Of a DNA stretch of 64,000 nt, positions 20,576 through 28,459 are shown piece by piece; position 1 is the first letter of the stretch; the number at the start of each line of letters is the position of its first letter. The stretch is from Actinomyces sp. zg-332 (GTDB taxonomy: Bacteria; Actinomycetota; Actinomycetes; Actinomycetales; Actinomycetaceae): contig NZ_CP064951.1 in the NCBI RefSeq assembly GCF_011751945.2, positions 1,364,001 to 1,428,000 of the forward strand. Direction: 5' to 3'. Position numbers and translations under genes: made by a program. Under the pieces are notes generated by a model, which was not told the origin of the DNA, searched no databases, and saw only the letters and a program-made list of their open reading frames with translations.

Positions 20576-21152
20576 ATCTTTCCTTTTTTCTTTATAAGTA
20601 TTTAATGACATTGTAAATGATTAATACATCAAGTATCACACCCGTTTACGAATAATACTACTACATATTGATTTGTATTTAATACACACGACTATAATTC
20701 TTATAAAAATAGTTATTATATTAATAAAATATCGTTATTTCGGTTCATATTAAATATTATTAATACTTTCTCAATATAATCTTTACGTAATATTTTCTTT
20801 GCTAATTAGAGGATAAAGATCTTAAAGCAGTAAAATAATAAAATATTAGTATCTCCAGCATAAATACAGTAAACATTACAAACTATAGATTAGACTACTA
20901 GTAAATAAAATTTTTACTACATATAAAATATCAGTATAAAAGCAAATACCTACCAAAATAATTACAAATATAATTTTCACATTAGCATATATACGAGATA
21001 TTAATATTTTATTAATATCTACACATATTCAGTCATTTTTACAAAACATTCTAAATGCGTAAAATTAGATGAATATTAGTGCATTTCCTACATATAAACT
21101 CACCACATTCTTTAAAAATAAAATCACAATTTTCAAGTAAATTATTAAAAAC
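20576..21152. other. AT-rich gene-free stretch with an 11-base-arm palindrome
   Basis: No open frame with coding character was seen on either strand. The only notable structure is a perfect dyad at 20996-21020 (arms AGATATTAATA and TATTAATATCT around TTT), about 420 bases upstream of the phosphoribosyltransferase start. It may be an operator or simply a product of the extreme AT content. Confidence 0.4.
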
Positions 21153-21184
21153 AAAAGTGGCTAACAACAAAGTTAGCCACTTTT
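21153..21184 (-). terminator. Terminator of DMT transporter gene 1
   Basis: Thirteen-base perfect arms (AAAAGTGGCTAAC and its complement) with a six-base loop, followed on the minus strand by GTTTTTAAT. It sits 31 bases after the stop of the transporter gene. Confidence 0.9.
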
Positions 21185-21215
21185 ATAAAGTTTGAATTTT
21201 AGTTCATGAAACTAA

Positions 21216-22214
21216 TTATTCAGCCTTGTTACCCTTTTTACCGAAGAATTCGATGAATACTGGGCTTAGACCACCAACAACAATTAGCAAACCACCGATA
21301 GCGATCAACATTGTCATTGATTCTTGCCAAATTAGGTAACCACAAGCAACACCAACTGGGCATTCCCAGTAAGAAATTGTTGTGTATTCGATAGCTGGTA
21401 GGTTACGACCTGCAACAACTAGGAAACCTAGAGCGAACAAACCACAGACTAGGAATAGTCCTGCTGCCCACATCCAGTTTTCTCCTGTGAAGGAAGCAAC
21501 ACCATGCCATGGGTTTAGAGCGATGCTCATAGCTAGTGTAGCAACAGCTGCCCATACGAAGTTCCATGTACCACGTACGATTGAGTCGATATCTTTACGG
21601 TATCCATAGAAGAACATAGCCAAACCGTAGAATACACCAGATAGCAAACCTAGCAAGTCACCGATTGCCTTCTGTGGTAGTTCTGGTGTACCACCACTTA
21701 GGTCTAGACCGAACTGTAGGCTTCCTGCTTCGTCGAAGCTAACGATACCGATTGTCAAAATCATACCAACGAATACTAGGAAGAAGAAGAATGCACCTAG
21801 TGGTGAAATTAGTTCCTTACGGAATACACGAGCCAAAATAGCACAGAACAAAGGACCTGTGTAAATCAAGAAAACAGCGTTAGCAATTGATGTCAATAGA
21901 GTTGAGGAAATGTAGCAACCTAGTGACAAACCAATGAACACGCCACCAAAGATAACTGCTGGAGAAATCTTTGTCTGACGGAACAAGCCAAACTTCTTTG
22001 TAATGGCTAGAAGAACAACGAAACCGATGAAACCGGTTGTCATACGACCGAATGCTAGGAATGAACCGATAACTGCTTTATCAGCATCAGCTAAACCTGC
22101 TGTTGTCAAACGTGAGAATGTACCCACTAGACCCATGCCTGTAGCTGAAAGGATCATTGAGATAGCACCGAGCTTTTTGTTCATTACGTACTCAGTTGAA
22201 GTAGTTGTGCTCAT
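21216..22214 (-). CDS. EamA/DMT-family transporter, paralogue 1
   Basis: Ten-helix drug/metabolite transporter of 332 residues made of two EamA repeats, the second ending in EYTTISYWECPVGVACGYLIWQE-type sequence. It is clearly paralogous to the interrupted transporter gene at 23740-24745 (shared SPAVIFGG/SPAIFFSG, LIYTGP, and IEYTTISY/LATISYQE segments). The ATG at 22214 has an AGG nine bases upstream and is preferred over a TTG ten codons earlier. Position next to a creatininase, an amidinotransferase and arginine deiminase genes suggests import or export of a guanidino compound or its product, but the family transports many solutes. Codons end in C more often than in neighbouring housekeeping genes, suggesting high expression. 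Confidence 0.85.
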   Translation of the reverse strand: MSTTTSTEYVMNKKLGAISMILSATGMGLVGTFSRLTTAGLADADKAVIGSFLAFGRMTTGFIGFVVLLAITKKFGLFRQTKISPAVIFGGVFIGLSLGCYISSTLLTSIANAVFLIYTGPLFCAILARVFRKELISPLGAFFFFLVFVGMILTIGIVSFDEAGSLQFGLDLSGGTPELPQKAIGDLLGLLSGVFYGLAMFFYGYRKDIDSIVRGTWNFVWAAVATLAMSIALNPWHGVASFTGENWMWAAGLFLVCGLFALGFLVVAGRNLPAIEYTTISYWECPVGVACGYLIWQESMTMLIAIGGLLIVVGGLSPVFIEFFGKKGNKAE

Positions 22215-22895
22215 AATAATAAGCCTATCTTTGTAAAACAATAAAAACTACACGATGTTAAAGCCATAAAACACCATGCAACAAGATAAATTATATTTAA
22301 TACCAGAGAACTATTCAAACGCTAAAGATGTAAGATTAAGCACATTTTTCTTCATCTTATAGGATTACTACCCCTGAACTACAACCTTTTAAACTACTTT
22401 TAAACTCATAAATACAACTAAAATTCACATAGTAAATATCATTTTTATGAATTTTTCAAACTAAACATCTATCTAAATTATAATGTTCTCATACTCGAGT
22501 AGGATATAAATATAATAAACATTTAGAAAACCCGTAAAAAATAAAAACAGATATAATCACGAAAAGAAACTTATAAATATTTCAAAATAGTTGCTATAAA
22601 ATCTAAACTATTAGTGTATCAATCTTATAATAAGGTTATCTCCCTAGAAAATATGCAAACAAATACCAAAACGACACTATACTAATAAATCTTATTTTCA
22701 ATAAAATATTCAAAATTCGTAAAATACTAAATACATTTCCTAGTTACCAAAAATATAAAATAAACCTTTATAAGTTATGAAATATATTTTCTTCCTTTTA
22801 TAAGAAGGCTATCATTTTATTATTTAGCATAATAATCCCAAACACTTCATAAACTTATTTTGAGAATTCTCATCTAAAACCTTAAACTTTTTTAA
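22215..22895. other. Gene-free AT-rich interval
   Basis: Separates the first DMT gene from the creatininase terminator. I see no coding frame, tRNA or recognisable riboswitch. A ten-base palindrome TACTCGAGTA at 22492-22501 stands out only because the surroundings are so AT-rich. Confidence 0.4.
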
Positions 22896-22944
22896 AAAAT
22901 ATTAGGGCAGCTACACTATATAAGCGCTACTACCCTAATATTTT
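22896..22944 (-). terminator. Terminator of the transporter-creatininase operon
   Basis: Twelve-base perfect arms (AAAATATTAGGG and complement) around a 25-base loop, placed 11 bases after the creatininase stop, with TTTTTTAAA on the minus-strand 3' side. Confidence 0.8.
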
Positions 22945-22955
22945 ATATAAATTTT

Positions 22956-23729
22956 TTATGAAAATTCTTTATTCACAGCCTTTGCCATACCTTCACTAGC
23001 AACAGTGAGCAAGATTTCACCTTTCTGCACAGTTGCATTTTTAGCACATGACAAACAACCAGAATCTGGAGTAAGTTCAGGCTGAATAGGAAGAATATCA
23101 TAGTTAGGCATAACTGCAGGATCAGCTACTTCAACTTTATTCATATCCACTTTATCTGGATGCAACAATAACATTAGTGATGTTTCTAAAACTCCACCAT
23201 GTTCTAAATCCCAACCAGTAAAACCTTCTGGATACAACTTTTCAATTGTTTCATCATCGACAAAGTCCCAATATGAAAGTAGAAGTACTTTCACATCGTC
23301 TATACCTTGCAATTTCAATTCACGCAAAGCCAAATCTATGCCTTCAAACATAAATTGATAATTCTCGTAGTGTCCATTGCAGAAAACTATTTTACGATTA
23401 CCATGTGAAACTATTTCCAAAACTAGCTCTTTCACCTGGTTAATCAAAGTTATACCTGACATGAATAAACCACCGCTGAGATGATATCCACCACCTGAGC
23501 GCTGCTGTGATTTATATCCAAATACTATTCCTGGAGCAACTAAACCATCAACTTTTTCAGCTAAAGCTTTGGAAAGCTCTTTAGATAAAATAGCGTCAAC
23601 ACTGACTGGCATATGTGGACCATGTTGCTCAATTGCACCCACTGGAACAACAATAATTTTTTCACCATTTGAAATGAGTTCACGATAGGTGAAAGCATCC
23701 AATTCTTCCATAAGTAAGGAATTAGTCAT
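22956..23729 (-). CDS. crnA: Creatininase (creatinine amidohydrolase) family enzyme
   Basis: Metal-dependent amidohydrolase of 257 residues, the usual size. Residues known in the Pseudomonas creatininase structure are present at the same or nearly the same positions: metal ligands Glu34, His36, Asp45, His120 and Glu122 (in GAIEQHGPHMP and NGHYEN), Trp154 (SYWDF) and Trp173/His177 (GWDLEHGG). NGHYEN with the paired tryptophans points to true creatininase (creatinine + water to creatine) more than to the wider family, which also includes MftE and formamide hydrolases. Ring opening of glycocyamidine to guanidinoacetate is an alternative. It starts 10 bases after the interrupted transporter gene with an AGGTGA site, so the two form an operon. 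Confidence 0.88.
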   Translation of the reverse strand: MTNSLLMEELDAFTYRELISNGEKIIVVPVGAIEQHGPHMPVSVDAILSKELSKALAEKVDGLVAPGIVFGYKSQQRSGGGYHLSGGLFMSGITLINQVKELVLEIVSHGNRKIVFCNGHYENYQFMFEGIDLALRELKLQGIDDVKVLLLSYWDFVDDETIEKLYPEGFTGWDLEHGGVLETSLMLLLHPDKVDMNKVEVADPAVMPNYDILPIQPELTPDSGCLSCAKNATVQKGEILLTVASEGMAKAVNKEFS

Positions 23730-23739
23730 CGCAAATCAC

Positions 23740-24745
23740 CTACTCGCTATTCACTTCGCTCATTTTCGGCTCAGCCCCGGCATTCTTCACTGACATGAAT
23801 ATCTGCGATACACCACCACCGACGATTAAAGCACCACCAAGTAACTGTAGTGGAGTCAATGTTTCTGAGAAAAGCACAAATCCAAGTAGTGATGCCATAA
23901 TAGTTTCTTGGTATGAAATAGTTGCTAGTTCACCAGCAAACAAGATCTTTGTAGCCAAAGTCAAGAAATAGAAAGCACCAAAACCTGTGATTACAGCGGT
24001 AATAATCAAGAAAATCCATGAACGAGTACCCATCTCTGATAATATCCAAGGCTTAGAATCTATGATTCCACCAGGTGTATTACCGTTCCATTCACGAATT
24101 GGATACTCTAAATCCGACCAGCGAATCATAACCATAATTGCTATAGTTCCAGCAGCAAATAGGAAGTTGTACCATGCTCTAACGTTTGAGTCAAAATCTG
24201 TACGCAAACGAGAAACAAATAAATACAAACCATATGCCACACCAGAAGCAAGAGCAATTAGGTTACCAATGGTATATTGTGGATCAAGATTTAAACCAAT
24301 TCCGTTTTCAGATATAATTCCAACAATCAATAAGGTACCTATTATAACTGCACCTAAAGAACCTAGCATGGATAATCTAAATGATTCCTTCAAAAATACA
24401 GTAGCCAATATTGTCGAATAAACAGGGCCTGTATAAATTAAGAAAGAAGCGTTAGCTAGAGTCGTATATTGTGTTGAAATAACATATAGAGATGAAAGTA
24501 ATCCCAAGAATAAACCTGAGAAGAAAATAGCAGGACTAAAACGTTGTCCTTTAACGAGTGTAAATTTTCCAGCTATTATAAAAATAACTGTCATTGCTAT
24601 GAGTCCTGCAAAAGATCGCCAAAAAGCGATAAAATCACCAGGAGCATCGACATAGCGGGCAAATGCACCTACCCCCCCCCATCAATGAAGATGAGAGGAA
24701 CATGAAAGCAAAGCCCTTCGCTTTTTGTTTTGCTGATGTTTTCAT
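23740..24745 (-). pseudogene. EamA/DMT-family transporter, paralogue 2, frameshifted at a G9 tract
   Basis: The intact-looking frame starts only at 24594 (284 residues) and lacks the first helices. Upstream, an ATG at 24745 with a GGGAAAG site opens a frame encoding MKTSAKQKAKGF and a hydrophobic segment. It runs into nine consecutive G (24672-24680 as C on the plus strand), after which the frame meets a TGA. With eight or eleven G the two parts join as ...SSLMGGVGAFARYVD..., which aligns with ATGMGLVGTFSR of paralogue 1 and gives a 334-residue, ten-helix protein. The gene is therefore a +1 frameshift in a homopolymer: a phase-variable locus caught in the off state, a real pseudogene, or a sequencing/assembly error. 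Translational coupling to the creatininase gene is likely. Confidence 0.82.
24672..24680. repeat. Homopolymeric C9/G9 tract inside the transporter coding region
   Basis: Nine identical C on the plus strand in a strongly AT-rich genome, located about 22 codons into the restored transporter frame. It changes the reading frame by one base relative to the paralogue-supported protein. Confidence 0.95.
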
Positions 24746-25042
24746 AATCAGTCTTTCCCAAAAAAAGAAGGATGTTTATTAGGGTAGATAATTTTATTTA
24801 CATAGTTTGATAAGAATATATCTATACAAATTGCATTGTATTCTTCAGTTCAATTCAATCAGATAGACAATAATCATAAACTTAACAAACTTCTGTCAAA
24901 TATATCTATGCTTTTGCTTCATAATTTGAATAGTAAACAACATTGAATGCTATTCCCGTAAAATGAAGAATCAAATTATAAATAAACAAACCGATTTCAA
25001 AATATTTTATTTAAAAACGATTTAAGTTTGTAAACCTAAATT

Positions 25043-25064
25043 ATTTATGGTGTACATCATAAAT
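25043..25064. promoter_or_regulatory. Near-perfect 22-base palindrome upstream of the transporter-creatininase operon
   Basis: The half-sites ATTTATGGTGT and ACATCATAAAT are complementary at 10 of 11 positions. It lies about 300 bases upstream of the transporter start and 16 bases from the terminator of the amidinotransferase gene. It has the size and symmetry of a repressor operator. The rest of the 24746-25161 interval shows only the terminator. Confidence 0.4.
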
Positions 25065-25079
25065 GACGCACACATGAAA

Positions 25080-25111
25080 CGATGTCCTTTCCCGTGAGGA
25101 AAAGGACATCG
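25080..25111 (-). terminator. Terminator of amidinotransferase gene
   Basis: Eleven-base arms (CGATGTCCTTT and complement) around GC-containing loop sequence, about 50 bases after the stop. The following minus-strand sequence begins TTTCATG, so the U-tract is short. Confidence 0.65.
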
Positions 25112-25161
25112 CACGTAAACTCAATCCCTTACGGAATGAAAACTTCTACGCTACTAAGAAA

Positions 25162-26289
25162 TTAGACGCGTGTTGGGTCTTCAACCTGATTTGGGAAGTA
25201 GTCTTCACAGCCACCTTCACGGTAAACGTCAGCTGTAGCACAGTGTAGAGCGCCACCGAATGCGTATGCATTACGGAATGGTACTGGAACTGGTTCCATA
25301 CCTAGCTTGTCGAACTGTTCTAGCTGGTTTACTTCTGAAGCTTCACCGATAACTGTCTTGTGGTCTAGAACTAGGCAGTTCATTGACAACCATACTGATG
25401 AGTAGCACAACGGTGGTGGTTCTTTGTGAGCTGGCATAGCAGCATCAACAATCTGCCAGTCGTTTGCTTCGAAGATCTTACGCTGTTCTTCTGGTAGACG
25501 ACGGTGTGGGTTGTTGATGATCAAACCTGGACGCAATGGTACGAATGTTGCGTCGATGTGGATTGGGTATGGGTCACCTGGGAAGTTTACAGCGTGAATA
25601 CGGAATTCTGGGTACTTACGCTTGAACCATTCCATAGCCTTGCGGTTTGTTGTTAGACCATGCTGGATGAATAGGTCTTTACCTAGACGTAGAACGTCTG
25701 CTGCGTCGAATAGGATTTCTTCTTCAGTTGTAACGAAGTCTTTGTTTGCTGTGCGAACTAGACGTTCTTCTAGAGAAATCTTTTCGTCGTAGTAGTTGTG
25801 CTTGTATGACCTGTCTGTCAAACGTGGACGTGGAGCCTGTGACCAGATGAATTCTGGGTCGTTGTCGAAGTATTCTGACAATAGTGGGCTATATGCCAAG
25901 TATTCCCAGAAACGGCAACGGAATGACATAGCAGCTTCGATGATTTCTGGGCCGATTGTCAATAGTACGTCACGTGGAGGCATACATGTCATCATTGAAT
26001 CTGTACGGAAGTCAGGTGTGATAACTGGCTGATTCCACTGTAGAGGTGTTGGGCGGTCAACCTTTGCACCATACTTTTCACAAGCTGCTGCTAGGCCATC
26101 TAGCTGTTCTGCAGCTGCTTCTACTGTGTATAGAGGACGAGGACCCCACATACCGCGCATTTCTGAATCGACTGGAACCTTTTCAGATGTTGCTGGTTCT
26201 TCTGGTGGAATACATGAGTTTTCTGCACGACCGACGATTACGTGCTTTAGTGGATCGAAATCATTCCATGAATTAACGATCTTTGCCAT
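25162..26289 (-). CDS. Glycine amidinotransferase (AGAT)-family amidinotransferase
   Basis: Moves an amidino group between arginine/ornithine and an amine acceptor. The 375-residue protein follows the vertebrate L-arginine:glycine amidinotransferase pattern closely: N-terminal NSWNDFDPLKHVIVGRAEN, then FVTTEEEILFDAADVLR (Asp195/Asp198), PIHIDATF (His244, Asp246), YSSVWLSMN (Ser297, Ser298) and GGALHCATADV (catalytic Cys350). These cover the Asp-His-Cys triad and arginine-binding positions. The ATG at 26289 has AAGGAG eight bases upstream, so the twelve residues before it are discarded. The reaction is reversible. Here it may make arginine from guanidinoacetate or creatine plus ornithine, or run forward to guanidinoacetate. 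Streptamine-type amidinotransferase is a less likely alternative. It lies downstream of arcA-arcB-arcC on the same strand. Confidence 0.88.
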   Translation of the reverse strand: MAKIVNSWNDFDPLKHVIVGRAENSCIPPEEPATSEKVPVDSEMRGMWGPRPLYTVEAAAEQLDGLAAACEKYGAKVDRPTPLQWNQPVITPDFRTDSMMTCMPPRDVLLTIGPEIIEAAMSFRCRFWEYLAYSPLLSEYFDNDPEFIWSQAPRPRLTDRSYKHNYYDEKISLEERLVRTANKDFVTTEEEILFDAADVLRLGKDLFIQHGLTTNRKAMEWFKRKYPEFRIHAVNFPGDPYPIHIDATFVPLRPGLIINNPHRRLPEEQRKIFEANDWQIVDAAMPAHKEPPPLCYSSVWLSMNCLVLDHKTVIGEASEVNQLEQFDKLGMEPVPVPFRNAYAFGGALHCATADVYREGGCEDYFPNQVEDPTRV

Positions 26290-26416
26290 TGTTCTCACTC
26301 CTTCTGTATGCGTCTTCGCACACAAGTGAATTTCCGATAATTATTATCTGTACAGTCATGAATATTACGTTTGCAATATCCTGATGAGAATTCGATTTCT
26401 CAAAATCTCTTCACCC

Positions 26417-26450
26417 CCTAGTTTACATCCTTTTAGGGACATAAACTAGG
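26417..26450 (-). other. Intergenic stem-loop between arcC and amidinotransferase gene
   Basis: Nine-base arms (CCTAGTTTA and TAAACTAGG) with a 16-base loop, 40 bases after the arcC stop. The minus-strand sequence after it is GGGGTGAAGAG rather than a U-run, so it is more likely an mRNA-processing or attenuating hairpin than a strong terminator. Confidence 0.5.
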
Positions 26451-26489
26451 AGATGACATGAGACATTAATCACTTTGGTGAACTATATT

Positions 26490-27407
26490 TTAGTATTCAC
26501 CTGTTGATGTAATAATTGTGCCTGCTTCACCCTTGATAACAGCCACAGCATCAGCCAAACGACCGATACCAGCAGCGCCATTTGAAGAATCAACGAACTG
26601 GCAAGCTGCTTCTACCTTAGGTCCCATTGAACCTGCAGCGAAGCCCTTTTCACGCAATTCTTCTGGCTTTGCACGGTTAATTTCGCACTGTTCTGGTGTG
26701 CCAAAGTTTTCCATAACAGCTGGAACGTCGGTTAGAATCATGAAGAAATCTGCACCTAGTTCGCGTGCTAGAGTAGCACCTGTTAGATCTTTGTCAACAA
26801 CAGCTTCAATGCCGTATAGTTTACCTTCAGCATCACGGCCAGCTGGAATACCGCCACCACCGGAGCAGATTGTAACAGTTCCACCGTCAACCAAGCGACG
26901 GACTAGATCGATTTCTACGATACCCTTTGGAACTGGTGAACCTACAACGCGACGGAAGTACTGACCATCAGCCTTCATTACCCATCCACGTTCAGCTTCG
27001 AAGCGCTTTGCTTCTTCTTCGCTGTAAACTTCACCAACGAACTTGGTTGGGTTAGCGAAAGCTGGATCTTTTGGATCAACCAATGTCTGTGTAACTACTG
27101 CACAAACATCGCGACCTGGAAGAGCGTTCTGGAAGCCCTGCTGCAACCAGTAACCAATCATACCCTGAGTCATAGCACCCAAAGTATCGAATGGATATGG
27201 TTCTGACAATTTCTCGTCATTTGCTGACTGTAGAGCCAAAACGCCAACCTGTGGACCATTACCGTGAGTAATGATTAGTTCATGTTCTTCGGCTAGAGGT
27301 GCTAGAGCTTTAACAGCTGTTAGAACGTTTTCGATCTGAACAGATGCATCTGGCTTCTGACCACGCTCTAGCATAGCGTTACCGCCTAGAGCTACTACGA
27401 TACGCAT
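26490..27407 (-). CDS. arcC: Carbamate kinase
   Basis: Last step of the arginine deiminase pathway: carbamoyl phosphate + ADP gives ATP, CO2 and ammonia. The family start MRIVVALGGNAMLERG, the substrate loop ITHGNGPQVG and the C-terminal AAGSMGPKVEAACQF are visible. It is 305 residues. The ATG at 27407 begins 4 bases after the arcB stop. A GTG five codons earlier would overlap arcB and is the alternative start. AGGTGAGTGG within the end of arcB is the likely ribosome site. The order arcA-arcB-arcC on one strand supports a catabolic role. Confidence 0.97.
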   Translation of the reverse strand: MRIVVALGGNAMLERGQKPDASVQIENVLTAVKALAPLAEEHELIITHGNGPQVGVLALQSANDEKLSEPYPFDTLGAMTQGMIGYWLQQGFQNALPGRDVCAVVTQTLVDPKDPAFANPTKFVGEVYSEEEAKRFEAERGWVMKADGQYFRRVVGSPVPKGIVEIDLVRRLVDGGTVTICSGGGGIPAGRDAEGKLYGIEAVVDKDLTGATLARELGADFFMILTDVPAVMENFGTPEQCEINRAKPEELREKGFAAGSMGPKVEAACQFVDSSNGAAGIGRLADAVAVIKGEAGTIITSTGEY

Positions 27408-27411
27408 CGGC

Positions 27412-28419
27412 TTACCACTCACCTAGTGTAGCAACCATAACAGCCTTGATGGTGTGCATACGGTTTTCAGCCTGCTGGAATACAACTGATGCTTCTGATT
27501 CGAATACATCGTTTGTTACTTCTAGAGATTCCATGCCTGTCTTCTGGTAGATGTCTTCACCTACTGTTGTGTTGCGGTCGTGGAATGCTGGCAAGCAGTG
27601 TAGGAACTTAACATTTGGATTGCCTGTTGCTTCCATTAGTTCCTGGTTTACCTGGTAGTCCTTTAGAAGAGCAATACGCTGATCCCAAACTTCCTTTGGT
27701 TCACCCATTGATACCCAAACGTCTGTGTAAACGCAGTCAACGCCCTTTACACCAGCTTTAGCATCTTCTGTGTGTGTAATCTTAGCACCAGTCTTTGCAG
27801 CAATTTCTTCAGCTGTCTTGATTAGTTCTGGTTCTGTCCATAGTTCCTTTGGAGCAACAATACGAACATCCATACCTAGCATAACGCCTGAGATTAGTAG
27901 GGAGTTACATACGTTGTTACGGCCATCGCCACAGTATGCGAATGCGATGTCTTTGTATTCTTTACCTGATACTTCGTGCATTGTTAGCATGTCACATAGC
28001 ATCTGTGTTGGGTGCCAGTCATCTGTTAGACCGTTCCATACTGGTACGCCTGATAGTTCACCTAGTGTTTCAACATGTGACTGTAGCTTACCACGGTATT
28101 CGATACCATCGTAGTAACGACCTAGAACGCGTGCTGTGTCAGCCATTGATTCTTTGTGGCCAATCTGTGAGCTTGTTGGTTCTAGATAAGTAACAGATGC
28201 ACCCTGGTCGTAAGCAGCAACTTCGAATGCACAACGTGTACGTGTTGATGTCTTTTCGAAGATCAAAGCAATGTTCTTACCCTTTAGGTGCTGAACTTCG
28301 CGGCGTTCGTACTTAGCAGCCTTTAGTTCTGCTGCTAGATCTAGAAGATAACGCCATTCTTCTACTGTGAAGTCCAATTCCTTTAGGAAATTGCGGCCTT
28401 GCAATGGTCCAATAGCCAT
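27412..28419 (-). CDS. arcB: Ornithine carbamoyltransferase, catabolic
   Basis: Phosphorolyses citrulline to ornithine and carbamoyl phosphate in the arginine deiminase pathway. The carbamoyl-phosphate loop [12 protein letters not shown] (near residue 55) and the ornithine-binding [11 protein letters not shown] are present. The 335-residue length fits the catabolic/ArcB type. The assignment to ArcB rather than biosynthetic ArgF rests on position between arcA and arcC. GGACGG precedes the ATG. The DNA is visibly less AT-rich with many C-ending codons, as expected of strongly expressed genes. Confidence 0.96.
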   Translation of the reverse strand: MAIGPLQGRNFLKELDFTVEEWRYLLDLAAELKAAKYERREVQHLKGKNIALIFEKTSTRTRCAFEVAAYDQGASVTYLEPTSSQIGHKESMADTARVLGRYYDGIEYRGKLQSHVETLGELSGVPVWNGLTDDWHPTQMLCDMLTMHEVSGKEYKDIAFAYCGDGRNNVCNSLLISGVMLGMDVRIVAPKELWTEPELIKTAEEIAAKTGAKITHTEDAKAGVKGVDCVYTDVWVSMGEPKEVWDQRIALLKDYQVNQELMEATGNPNVKFLHCLPAFHDRNTTVGEDIYQKTGMESLEVTNDVFESEASVVFQQAENRMHTIKAVMVATLGEW

Positions 28420-28459
28420 TTTTCCGTCCTTTTATTAGTAGTTTCCAATTAATATTTTA

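Noticed and set aside
22215-22895. A guanidine or creatine riboswitch before the transporter or creatininase genes
   Set aside because: None of the known guanidine riboswitch core motifs (ACGR-type loops or the class III pseudoknot) was found by eye in these AT-rich leaders.
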